Positions 6,914-14,189 of a stretch of 17,368 nucleotides of DNA are shown here, piece after piece (within the stretch, counting starts at the first letter, position 1; every line of letters starts with the position of its first letter). The DNA is from Betaproteobacteria bacterium UBA6910 (GTDB taxonomy: Bacteria; Pseudomonadota; Gammaproteobacteria; Burkholderiales; UBA6910). The stretch spans positions 5,408 to 22,775 of the forward strand of contig DKBC01000126.1 in NCBI GenBank assembly GCA_002451065.1, read 5' to 3'. A model generated the notes under the pieces. That model did no database searches. It had not been told where the DNA came from and saw only the letters and a list, made by a program, of their open reading frames with translations. Position numbers and translations under genes: made by a program.

Positions 6914-7477
6914 GTGGAAAATAAGAACGGGATGTTGTATCCGTTGATGATTTTGGCCGCGATATCAGTGATCATTTTCAGCGTGGTCGGCATTGCCACC
7001 ATGACCGGGCAGGTTCCGAATGCGCTTTCCTTTTACTCGGACAGCGGCTCGGATGCGAAAATTCAGAGCGGGCCAGTTCAAACGGCTGTACAGGTGCAGG
7101 AGCAGGCCGCGAAGACTCGTCGCGTGACGGTGGCATCCGGTTGCGGCAATTGCGGTGTCATCGAGTCGGTTCGCGAGATCAAGAGCCAAGGCGAAGGCTC
7201 CGGCGTCGGCATGGCCGTGGGTGGCGTCGCGGGCGGCGTGCTTGGCAACCAGATCGGCAGGGGCAGTGGCAGGACGATTGCTACCATCGCCGGCGCGGCG
7301 GGCGGAGCCTATGTCGGCAATGAGGTGGAAAAGAATTCGAAGTCGACCACTGCCTACCGGATCACGGTTCGTATGGAGGATGGCACCTACCGGACCGTTA
7401 CCCAAGGCAGCCCGCCGGGGCACGGCGTGGGTGACCGGGTGAAATTGGTGGATGGGAACATCGTTGCACGCGGCTGA
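6914..7477 (+). CDS. glycine-zipper 2TM membrane protein
   Basis: A 187-residue protein starting at GTG 6914, supported by AAGGAG 7 bases upstream. An uncleaved membrane anchor lies at residues 8-30 (LYPLMILAAISVIIFSVVG). A conserved CGNCGVIESVREI segment precedes a glycine-zipper stretch (GVGMAVGGVAGGVLGNQIGRGSGRTIATIAGAAGGAYVGNEVEK) and a C-terminal beta-rich part (TAYRITVRMEDGTYRTV...GDRVKLVDGNIV). This arrangement is the one seen in the SlyB/17-kDa-antigen-like group of envelope proteins, although here the anchor is a helix and not a lipobox. The role is probably in envelope integrity; no enzymatic motif is seen. Confidence 0.85.
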   Translation: MENKNGMLYPLMILAAISVIIFSVVGIATMTGQVPNALSFYSDSGSDAKIQSGPVQTAVQVQEQAAKTRRVTVASGCGNCGVIESVREIKSQGEGSGVGMAVGGVAGGVLGNQIGRGSGRTIATIAGAAGGAYVGNEVEKNSKSTTAYRITVRMEDGTYRTVTQGSPPGHGVGDRVKLVDGNIVARG

Positions 7478-7562
7478 CCCAAGGGGTCGCCGGAATGGGG
7501 GCAGGCGAGCGCGCCCTGGTGAATGAGCGGGAAACGGGATTCAAGAAGAAGGAGTGAGGCAG

Positions 7563-7985
7563 TTGGCCGCAGCAGGACGTCTCTGGATTTTTTCGCGCGG
7601 TGCCATTCTGGTGACGGCCGCGGTTGCCCTCGCTGGCTGCGAAGCCATGGCGGTCACGGCCGCCGGCATCGGCGGGTCCACAGGAGTCTCCCATGCCTTG
7701 GGGGGCATCACTTACCGGACGTTCACGGTGCCGCTCCCCAGGGTCAAGACCGCGACGCTGTCTGCGTTGAACCGGATGCAGATAAAGGTAGACTCTTCGA
7801 AGAAGGTGGAAGGCGCGGAGGTGATCACGGCCAAGGCCACCGATCGCGAAATTGAGATCGAATTGGAGTCTCTCAGCCCGACCACCACGCGTATGCGCAC
7901 GGTGGCGAAGAAGGGCCTTCTGTACGACAGTGCGACGGCCACTGAAATCATTCTTCAGACCGAGCGAATCCTTGGCAGCGCTTGA
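7563..7985 (+). CDS. DUF3568-type small lipoprotein
   Basis: A lipoprotein of about 140 residues with lipobox VALAGC near residue 26, followed by a small Ala/Gly stretch and the DUF3568-like core (YRTFTVPLPRVKTATLSALNRMQIKVDSS...ATDREIEIELESLSPTTTRMRTVAKKGLLYD...TEIILQTERIL). Start choice: a GTG at 7554 overlaps the strong Shine-Dalgarno AAGGAG (7549-7554) and so cannot be served by it. The TTG at 7563 stands 8 bases downstream of it and is the better start. The gene lies 85 bases after the glycine-zipper gene and 13 bases before the next. Function unknown; likely outer-membrane associated. Confidence 0.8.
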   Translation: MAAAGRLWIFSRGAILVTAAVALAGCEAMAVTAAGIGGSTGVSHALGGITYRTFTVPLPRVKTATLSALNRMQIKVDSSKKVEGAEVITAKATDREIEIELESLSPTTTRMRTVAKKGLLYDSATATEIILQTERILGSA

Positions 7986-7991
7986 GGTTAG

Positions 7992-8039
7992 AATAGAGAT
8001 GAGAACCATACTTTCAATAGAGATGAGAACCGTATTTTC
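7992..8039 (+). repeat. 24-bp tandem duplication at a start codon
   Basis: Bases 7992-8015 and 8016-8039 are near-identical 24-mers (differences at three positions), each containing AATAGAG-ATG-AGAACC. The duplication is eight codons long, in frame, and gives the following gene two ATG starts (7999 and 8023). Confidence 0.85.
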
Positions 8040-9057
8040 GTCGGCGACCCGCTTCCTGGCTGCAGGTGCGATGTGCCTTGCCGCGGGGTTGGCCTCGGCC
8101 GTCGACATGGCCGGGGATACCAACGGATGGAGTTCCGGCAGCGACCAGAGGCAGGCGCACCGCATTGGAAATGATTTTGTGGCGTTCGCTGGCTCCCGGG
8201 AGAATGCGGAGGCGCTGGCGCTGGGTCTGCGGCGCGGCTCGGAGATCACGCTGATTTCGGGGGACGGCTCGAAGACGACCTTCACCCCCTCTACGGGTCA
8301 CATGGGCCACGGCAACGTCTCGAAAGCAATGGCCCTGGCGCAGCGCCAGTTGGCGCGGGCCGGCATCCGACATCCCACCCCCGAGCAGATCGAGACTGCC
8401 CTGAACGGCGGAACGGTTACCGGACGGCACGGCAAGACGGTTGAGATGCAGGGAATTCTCCAGCTCCGCAGCCAGGGCATGGGGTGGGGCAAGATTGCCC
8501 ATAGCGTCGGGGTGAAACCCGGTCAGGGTTTCAAACCCTTGCCCATTGACCGCGTCGGTGGACGGTATGGTCATGGTCACCACCATAGCAGCCCCGGGAT
8601 GGTCGACGGCCACGGCTCCCGTGCGGGCTTGCATGGCGGTCGGCACGGGGCCTACCATGATGACGTGCGGAAACCCGTGGAGAATCGGAACGGCATGCAT
8701 CGGCATCGAGGGGGGCACCCCTCCGGCGTGGTGACTGCGGCGGGCGGTTCGCCGGTTCGCGCCGGCAAGTTAGGATGGCACAAGGGTGGCGGGGGCGAAG
8801 TGGTCCACCGGCATGGGGGCCGCCCGGTCGGAGCTGGAATCGTCACCGCGGCGGGAACTCCCGGTGCCCAGGTGGGAGCGACCCGCTTGAAAAAAGGTGG
8901 TGGCGGACACCATGGCGGCGGGCGGCATGTTTCCATGGGAAGCGGCATTGTGAATGCTTCCGGTGGCGCGGCGATGGCGGCGTCTTCGGGCGTGCGCTCT
9001 GCCGGCGGCGGAAAAATCGGACATGGTCGCGGGCGCGGCCGTGTTGGGAAGGACTAA
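7999..9057 (+). CDS. secreted His/Gly-rich protein of unknown function
   Basis: A 352-residue exported protein (344 from the second ATG at 8023). After a signal peptide (FLAAGAMCLAAGLASA, cut likely before VDMAG), a folded N-terminal domain of about 150 residues contains NDFVAFAGSRENAEALALGLRRGSEITL, FTPSTGHMGHGNVSKAMALAQRQLA, TPEQIETALNGGTV and ILQLRSQGMGWGKIAHSVGVKPG. I recall similar domains in unannotated betaproteobacterial proteins. The C-terminal half is low-complexity, rich in His and Gly (GHGHHHSSPGM, GGGGHHGGGRH), with three spaced G(V/I)V(T/N)A(A/S)G motifs. It may bind metal ions, but this is only inferred from composition. GAGGT at 7984-7988 favours ATG 7999, while the signal peptide looks more usual from 8023. 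Last gene of the presumed sigma-54 operon. Confidence 0.8.
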   Translation: MRTILSIEMRTVFSSATRFLAAGAMCLAAGLASAVDMAGDTNGWSSGSDQRQAHRIGNDFVAFAGSRENAEALALGLRRGSEITLISGDGSKTTFTPSTGHMGHGNVSKAMALAQRQLARAGIRHPTPEQIETALNGGTVTGRHGKTVEMQGILQLRSQGMGWGKIAHSVGVKPGQGFKPLPIDRVGGRYGHGHHHSSPGMVDGHGSRAGLHGGRHGAYHDDVRKPVENRNGMHRHRGGHPSGVVTAAGGSPVRAGKLGWHKGGGGEVVHRHGGRPVGAGIVTAAGTPGAQVGATRLKKGGGGHHGGGRHVSMGSGIVNASGGAAMAASSGVRSAGGGKIGHGRGRGRVGKD

Positions 9058-9123
9058 TTTCTTGTTGTCGTTTGGTCGCTTGGCGAGGGAGGTCAACGGG
9101 GAACGGAAGATATTCGAAAGGTC

Positions 9124-9158
9124 GGCAGCCCATCATCTCTTCGGCTGTGGCTTTTTTT
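9124..9158 (+). terminator. weak hairpin plus T-run
   Basis: CAGCC (9126-9130) can pair with GGCTG (9143-9147), followed after GGC by seven T residues (9152-9158). The stem is short and the spacing to the T-run imperfect, so this may be a first, leaky stop ahead of the stronger one at 9197. Confidence 0.35.
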
Positions 9159-9196
9159 ACTGACTTTAAGAGCGCGTCATGCGCGGCCTCAAGTTC

Positions 9197-9229
9197 GCCC
9201 GCCTGGTCCTCCGGCGGGCTCTTTTTTTT
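9197..9229 (+). terminator. strong intrinsic terminator closing the 6554-9057 operon
   Basis: GCCCGCC (9197-9203) and GGCGGGC (9213-9219) form a 7-bp GC stem with a 9-base loop, followed by TC and eight T residues (9222-9229). It separates the presumed GlrR-controlled genes from the PA2779-family operon. Confidence 0.88.
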
Positions 9230-9276
9230 CAGAGCCTTCGCGTGTTTCCGGTTCCAATCCCGGGAAGACGTTAAGG

Positions 9277-9292
9277 CGCCGGGCAACCGGCG
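9277..9292 (+). other. GNRA-capped hairpin in the leader of the PA2779-family gene
   Basis: CGCCGG and CCGGCG pair perfectly around a GCAA tetraloop; a short T-run (9300-9305) follows 7 bases later. It sits between the terminator at 9229 and the start at 9331, and could be a leader structure, a weak terminator, or chance in GC-rich DNA. Confidence 0.4.
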
Positions 9293-9330
9293 AACCGTTG
9301 TTTTTCAGTCAGATAGGAGCCTCGAAAAAA

Positions 9331-9732
9331 ATGAAAGCTTGGAAGAAAGTCGTCGCCGCGTACTCAGTGATCGCCATGACTGTCCTCGGAATTCCTGCGC
9401 CGGCGCTGGCGGGAATGGTGGCCACGGATCAAGTGGGCATTGCCGCTCAGAGCGGAACAGCGGAAGCGCGCCAGCGTCTGGAAACGCTGCTCGCGCGCCA
9501 GGACGTGCGGGCGGAACTGGTGAGGCATGGGCTGAACCCGGAACAGGCCAAGGCGCGAGTCGTGGCGTTGACCGATGACGAGGTCCGGGCGCTGAACGGG
9601 CAAATCGATGACCTGGCGGCTGGTGGCAACGGCATCATAGGTGCCCTGGTGCTCGTCTTCCTGGTGCTGCTGTTCACCGACATCATGGGCTGGACCCACA
9701 TCTTCCCGTTCACGAAACCGGTCAATCGGTAA
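9331..9732 (+). CDS. PA2779-family membrane protein
   Basis: A 133-residue protein with a signal-like N-terminus (MKAWKKVVAAYSVIAMTVLGIPAPALAGM), a helical middle (ARQRLETLLARQDVRAELVRHGLNPEQAKARVVALTDDEVRALNGQIDDLAAGG) and a C-terminal membrane segment (IGALVLVFLVLLFTDIMGWTHIFPF). This layout and the adjacent PA2778-type peptidase identify the family, first named from Pseudomonas aeruginosa; the function is unknown. ATG 9331 follows TAGGAG by 11 bases and an A-rich run. The next gene starts 5 bases after the stop. Confidence 0.87.
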   Translation: MKAWKKVVAAYSVIAMTVLGIPAPALAGMVATDQVGIAAQSGTAEARQRLETLLARQDVRAELVRHGLNPEQAKARVVALTDDEVRALNGQIDDLAAGGNGIIGALVLVFLVLLFTDIMGWTHIFPFTKPVNR

Positions 9733-9737
9733 CGACT

Positions 9738-10691
9738 GTGAAACGAAGCCGGGTGGCCCGAATCTCCGGCACGGCAGGGTTGTCCCTGCTGCTGCTGCTG
9801 GCGGGTTGCGCGCCGCTTCCCCAGGAAATTCGGAGCGAGTCGCCCCCGGGGCTGGATCGCGCGGAGCTGGCCGATGTTCCCTTCTTCCCCCAGGAGGATC
9901 AACAGTGCGGCCCCGCTTCGCTGGCCATGGCGCTGCAGGCGGCGGGGCGCAAGGTGACGGTGGCGGAGCTTTCTCCCCAGGTCTACCTTCCCGGGCGGGA
10001 GGGCAGCCTCCAGGTGGAAATGCTGGCCGCGACCCGGCGCCAGGGATTGGTAGCCTACCTTCTCGAAGGGGGAATAGAGGCGCTGTACGCAGAGGTTGCT
10101 GCCGGAAGCCCGGTCATAGTGCTGCAGAATCTCGGACTAAGCTGGTTTCCGGTCTGGCATTACGCGGTGGTTTTTGGCTACGACCGAGGTCTCCAGGAAA
10201 TCCTGCTGCATTCGGGAACGAAACCGCGCACGGTGATGGATATAGACGTGTTCGCCCGCACCTGGAAGCGCTCCGACGAGTGGGCGATGCTGGCGCTGCC
10301 GCCCCAGCGCCTGCCGGCCACGGCGACGCCAGAGCGCTACCTCAAAGCCGTCATTGCACTGGAGCAGACCGGACAGACCATCGCCGCGCGGACCGCCTAT
10401 GGGACCGCTGTTAAGGCTTGGCCCGACAGCCTGGTGGCTTGGATGGGTCTGGGAAATACATGCTACGCATTGAGGGACCTATCCCGCGCCGAGGACGCTT
10501 TCCGGGAGGCGTCGGTCCGTCATCCGGAATCGGCGGAGGCCTTCAACAACCTGGCCCAGGTTCTCGCCGATCAGCGGCGCTATCGCGAGGCCATGGCGGC
10601 CGCGCTCAAGGCGGTGAAACTCGGCGGGCCCCATGCCGCCACATCCCGGAACACGCTGGAGGCGATCAGTGCCAAGTCGCGCTCTCGGTAA
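9738..10691 (+). CDS. PA2778-family C39-like cysteine peptidase lipoprotein with TPR tail
   Basis: A 317-residue lipoprotein starting at GTG 9738, with lipobox LLAGC (C24). The papain-like C39 domain has the catalytic Cys C57 in QEDQQCGPASLAMAL, with Q52 and Q55-Q56 nearby as oxyanion-hole candidates, and H141 in FPVWHYAVVFGYD. A following TPR-like region (about 200-300: ERYLKAVIALEQTGQTIAARTAYGTAVKAWPDSLVAWMGLGNTCYALRDLSRAEDAFREA...AFNNLAQVLADQRRYREAMAAALKAV) probably mediates protein binding. The substrate is unknown; the PA2779-type protein encoded just upstream is the obvious candidate partner. The last 23 bases overlap the next gene. Confidence 0.88.
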   Translation: MKRSRVARISGTAGLSLLLLLAGCAPLPQEIRSESPPGLDRAELADVPFFPQEDQQCGPASLAMALQAAGRKVTVAELSPQVYLPGREGSLQVEMLAATRRQGLVAYLLEGGIEALYAEVAAGSPVIVLQNLGLSWFPVWHYAVVFGYDRGLQEILLHSGTKPRTVMDIDVFARTWKRSDEWAMLALPPQRLPATATPERYLKAVIALEQTGQTIAARTAYGTAVKAWPDSLVAWMGLGNTCYALRDLSRAEDAFREASVRHPESAEAFNNLAQVLADQRRYREAMAAALKAVKLGGPHAATSRNTLEAISAKSRSR

Positions 10692-10947
10692 CCTCCTTGC
10701 GCTCGCGATGGCGCTGAGCCTGCTCGCTGCATGCGCCCAGCAGCAGGCGACCCCCGCGAAGCCGGGGGTCAACCTCGCGGGATTCCCGCCGGCGTTTCGC
10801 GACGGGTACGCCGATGGCTGCAACAGTGCCCGTTCCCTCGTTGGCAAGAAACGGAACGAGGAGCGCTACAAGACGGATTCCCTTTACGCCCAGGGATGGC
10901 GCGACGGGAACGATGTCTGCAAGGGCGCTACGACAGGTAAGCCCTAG
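10669..10947 (+). CDS. small lipoprotein with two GYxDGC-like motifs
   Basis: A 92-residue lipoprotein. The GTG at 10669 is chosen because GGAGG (10658-10662) stands 6 bases upstream, and it yields a clean signal peptide ending at LLAAC (C22). The open frame reaches further upstream, but only within the peptidase gene. The mature part has an internal pair of similar segments, FRDGYADGCNSA and YAQGWRDGNDVC, each with a Cys that could form a disulfide bond in the periplasm. I do not recognise a named family. It overlaps the peptidase gene by 23 bases and is probably translated together with it. Confidence 0.75.
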   Translation: MPSRALGNLLALAMALSLLAACAQQQATPAKPGVNLAGFPPAFRDGYADGCNSARSLVGKKRNEERYKTDSLYAQGWRDGNDVCKGATTGKP

Positions 10948-11273
10948 AAGAGGCGTCGCGTTGGCGGGGACGCCGCGAACTGCGGGGTACCAAGACGTCT
11001 GTTCACGACTGGGAAACCGGGCCGCGTATGCATGAAGGGATAAGAAAATTTCATGTGGTGCAGGCCAATATGACGGAGCGCAAACGAGGATAATAGTTGC
11101 TCTTGTCCGGATGCATCCATAAGCTGTCCACCCGCGCTGGGCTGACCTGGGGAAGCGCGCAGAAAAACAAGATCCAATCGAGGCTTCGTGTGCAACGCGT
11201 GAACAGCCCGCGGGGAGACCCGTGGGCAGGGACCGCAGTTGCGGAAGTAACAAATCAGCAAGGGAGATATCAC
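10948..11273 (+). other. 326-base region upstream of the multihaem cytochrome
   Basis: No gene is supported here. A hairpin GGCGTC/GACGCC (10952-10974) without a T-run and a short palindrome GGATGCATCC (11109-11118) are present. A TTGCTC with a CATAAG 16 bases later (about 11097-11124) is a weak sigma-70-like pair. The frame of the cytochrome remains open back to 11097, but those residues look non-coding and the ribosome binding site points to 11274. The region probably holds the cytochrome promoter and leader. Confidence 0.5.
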
Positions 11274-13892
11274 ATGAAGCAGCCAATCTGTAGGTGGCGG
11301 TCATGGCAAGCGATGGCCATGGCAGCCGCATCCCTGGCGGTCGTGGCGCTGCCCACCGATCGCCAAGCGCTCGCCCAGGAAACAGCCGTAGAAATCACCC
11401 GGGCGGAATGGAGAAGCGGTGACCGGGAACTCCGCGTTGAAGGCAGGAACCGAACCCGCTCCGCCCTCACCGTCACCAACGCCAATCCCGCGATCAACCA
11501 GACTCTGGGGAGCGGGGGCACCCGGGAAGAGTGGCGTGTCCGAGTTTCAAACCCGTCGCCCGTACCCTGCCGGGTGAAGGCGACCACCGCCGGCGGGCAG
11601 AGCGCCGAGCGCAACGTGCGCGACGCACCGGCCAACTGCGATGGCGGCGTCACGCCTCCGCCGGGCGGCGGCAATCCGCCCCCGCAGTCCAACAAGTCCA
11701 TCAACTCCACCAGCCAGAACAGCGCCAGCGTTCCCGCGACGCCGGTGCCTGAGCAGCCCATCGCCGGGCTGTCCGGATTCCAGGTATTCGCGGTCAATGA
11801 CCTGGGCATGCATTGCGGCGACCTGGACACCCGCGTGGCGAGCATCCTGCCGCCGTTCAACGTGGTGCACGCCCAGGTGGTGCGCAAGGGGTCGCAGCCC
11901 GAAAGACTGGGCGAAGAGCAGGTGATCCTGGAATACTCTGCGGCGAGCAACCCCAACGACCCGGTGCTCAGCAATCCCGGAGCGATCCTCGATCCCAACT
12001 TCACCGGTGTCTACAAGACCAATTTCTGGGACAACGGCCGGGCGTTGCACGCCTATGGGCCATTCTATCCGGCGCTCAACGATGTCGTCCCCGGTGCGGA
12101 TCCCTCGGGCACCCGCAGCTTGCTGGAAGTGTTCCTGCCGGAGAACAACAGTTTTGACCTTGGACTTCCGGTTCCGGACCTGGAACTGCTCTACCTGACG
12201 GAGCCCCCGTCACTGGTCGCCGACCAGCAGTCCATGCCGGCGGAAACCTTCCGGAACCCTGCGACCGGTGCGCCTCTCACCGGCCGGACGACGAATCCGT
12301 TCGTCGCGAACGCGCCCCAACGGTTCCAGCAGTTCGTGGGCACCCAGGCCTTCTTCACCAATCCGGCATTCAAGTTCGGCTACACCGCTCCGGTCGAGTG
12401 GCACGAAGCCGCGGGCGTGCCCATCGCCACCTTCGACGATCGCGGCCGTGAAAACGCCTATCCGCTCATGCGCGTGCAGGCCAAGGCCGCGCCCGGCAAT
12501 TCGTTGGGCGTGTCGTCCGGCACGGTGCTCTCGTCGGTGGACACGGTCTTGCCGGTTTCGGGGGAGGCCGATTGCCGCGCCTGCCATGCAGCGCCTGTGG
12601 ACGGCGGCAACGGCTCAGGTACCCAGGCCCTCGTTACGGCCGGAATAGCTCTCAAGACCTCGCTGGACGACAACGAGTTCGTGTCGGGGGACGTGCCGCT
12701 TCCGGTGGCGGTGGAGTGGGCCACGGATCACAACATCCTGGCGCTGCACAACCTCAAGCATCCGGAGACGCCGCTCACGCCGCCCGTGGTGTGCCAGACC
12801 TGCCACTACACGCCGGCGCTCGATCTGGCCCAGGTGGGGCCCCAGGACACCACCAACGGGCGCGCCCAGGTCAGGCACAACACCAAGACCATGTCCAACG
12901 TGATGCACGCGAGTCACGCGCGGTTGGCGCAGGGTAAGACGGATGATGCTGGCAATCCGCTGTTCCCGGCGATGCCATCGCCCGTGGGCCGCAATCGCGC
13001 GGACGCTCAGAGTGTTCTGGAGAACACTTGTTATCTGTGCCATCCGGGCAAGCGCACCCAGTGCCTGCGGGGCGCCATGGGCCAGGCGGGCGTGGTCTGC
13101 CAGGACTGCCACGGCGACATGAAGCAGGTCGGCACCGACTTCTCGAAGGACCGCCCAGCCGGCGGCGGATTCATTCTCGCGGCGGATTTCTACACCAATC
13201 CCAACACGCCGCGGGTTCCCTGGGCCAACGAGCCCGGTTGCGGCTCCTGCCACACGGGAGACGTGCGGAGCAACGGGCGGCCGACACCGCCCGCGGGGCA
13301 GAGCTATGTTGCCGCGCCCGACGGCATCCGCCTGCTGCAGGCGTTCCGCTCGGGTGACCCGAAGGCGACGCCCATCGTGCCCACCAACAACCGCTTTGCG
13401 GAGAACCTGGTCACGACCGCGGAGAACAGCCAAGGCGCTGCCGGCAATCCCAAGCTGTACCGGGTGAGCACCGGTCATGGAGGGATGTTCTGCGAAGCCT
13501 GCCATGGCTCCACCCACGCCGAATGGTCGTCCAACCCGGTGGCGACAAAGGTCAACGCCAACGACAACGTGACCTCGAACCAGATCCAGGGCCACGCGGG
13601 AACCATCGTTGAGTGCCAGACCTGCCACGGCAACGCGATGAACAGCAGGATCACCCTGGACGGCCCCCACGGCATGCATCCGGTGGGAGACCAGAACGGC
13701 AACCGTTTCGTGGACGGGGGCCACGAGGATCTCGCGGAGCGGAATCCCAATGCCTGCCGAGCTTGCCACGGAAACCGTGGCGAGGGAACCGTGCTCTCGA
13801 TGACCAAGGCGGACCGCCGGTTCGAGGGTCGCACCTTCCCCAAGGGCACGGCGGTCGGCTGCGGCATTTGCCATGAGAACGAGCTGCGTTAA
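11274..13892 (+). CDS. exported nonahaem c-type cytochrome
   Basis: An 872-residue exported protein. ATG 11274 follows AGGGAG by 7 bases and gives a signal peptide (SWQAMAMAAASLAVVALPTDRQALA). An Ig-like beta domain (about 35-125: VEITRAEWRSGDRELRVEGRN...) leads to a Pro/Gly linker (GGVTPPPGGGNPPPQ). A haem-free domain begins with GFQVFAVNDLGMHCGDLD. Nine CxxCH haem-binding sites lie in the C-terminal half, at residues about 434, 507, 586, 609, 656, 740, 781, 828 and 863. Additional His residues can serve as distal ligands. Such proteins carry electrons across the periplasm or at the cell surface. No porin, quinol-oxidising partner or other cytochrome gene is adjacent, so the donor and acceptor cannot be inferred. 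A strong terminator follows, suggesting a single-gene transcript. Confidence 0.9.
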   Translation: MKQPICRWRSWQAMAMAAASLAVVALPTDRQALAQETAVEITRAEWRSGDRELRVEGRNRTRSALTVTNANPAINQTLGSGGTREEWRVRVSNPSPVPCRVKATTAGGQSAERNVRDAPANCDGGVTPPPGGGNPPPQSNKSINSTSQNSASVPATPVPEQPIAGLSGFQVFAVNDLGMHCGDLDTRVASILPPFNVVHAQVVRKGSQPERLGEEQVILEYSAASNPNDPVLSNPGAILDPNFTGVYKTNFWDNGRALHAYGPFYPALNDVVPGADPSGTRSLLEVFLPENNSFDLGLPVPDLELLYLTEPPSLVADQQSMPAETFRNPATGAPLTGRTTNPFVANAPQRFQQFVGTQAFFTNPAFKFGYTAPVEWHEAAGVPIATFDDRGRENAYPLMRVQAKAAPGNSLGVSSGTVLSSVDTVLPVSGEADCRACHAAPVDGGNGSGTQALVTAGIALKTSLDDNEFVSGDVPLPVAVEWATDHNILALHNLKHPETPLTPPVVCQTCHYTPALDLAQVGPQDTTNGRAQVRHNTKTMSNVMHASHARLAQGKTDDAGNPLFPAMPSPVGRNRADAQSVLENTCYLCHPGKRTQCLRGAMGQAGVVCQDCHGDMKQVGTDFSKDRPAGGGFILAADFYTNPNTPRVPWANEPGCGSCHTGDVRSNGRPTPPAGQSYVAAPDGIRLLQAFRSGDPKATPIVPTNNRFAENLVTTAENSQGAAGNPKLYRVSTGHGGMFCEACHGSTHAEWSSNPVATKVNANDNVTSNQIQGHAGTIVECQTCHGNAMNSRITLDGPHGMHPVGDQNGNRFVDGGHEDLAERNPNACRACHGNRGEGTVLSMTKADRRFEGRTFPKGTAVGCGICHENELR

Positions 13893-13956
13893 TCCGCAGT
13901 CCTGAAGCGCAAAACCGGGGAGGCAGCCAGCAGGCGCCCCCGGTCTTCAAAGCGAG

Positions 13957-13986
13957 AACGCCAGCCCCTAGGCTGGCGTTTTTTTT
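13957..13986 (+). terminator. strong intrinsic terminator of the cytochrome gene
   Basis: AACGCCAGCC (13957-13966) pairs perfectly with GGCTGGCGTT (13971-13980) around CCTA, running into a T-tract that ends at 13986. It lies 64 bases after the cytochrome stop. Confidence 0.92.
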
Positions 13987-14189
13987 CGGCGCTCGCGGAG
14001 GCGGAGGCGCTCGCGATACTTGCGCGCCGAATATCAGCCACGGCGTCGCGTCCTGCGCCGACTTCTCCAGGGTCCATGACCGGCGAAACCCGAGCCACCG
14101 GGCGCCGGGATCGCCGCCAACAGGCGCATGAGGCCGTCCGGTGCGCGAGGGCAGCGTTACGAACTGCGGGAGCCGATCCCGACTGAGCA
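13987..14189. other. intergenic stretch between convergent terminators
   Basis: About 200 GC-rich bases between the terminators of the cytochrome and of spoT. Short open frames exist on both strands, but none has a recognisable protein pattern or ribosome binding site. I see no RNA gene or repeat here. Confidence 0.4.

Noticed and set aside
9058..9286. Minus-strand frame with a plausible-looking peptide (GELEAAHDALLKSVKKATAEEMMG)
   Set aside because: It reads through the strong plus-strand terminator (its KKK comes from the T-run) and continues antisense into the His/Gly-rich gene. No ribosome binding site or family resemblance supports it, though the peptide pattern made me look twice.
11060..11120. 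Possible cyclic-dinucleotide (GEMM-I) riboswitch before the cytochrome, suggested by GCGCAAACGAGG
   Set aside because: The second conserved core (CGCAAAGCC) and the receptor stem are missing.
12615..13874. Minus-strand open frame of 419 codons
   Set aside because: It is antisense to the haem-binding half of the cytochrome, where nine CxxCH motifs fix the coding frame.
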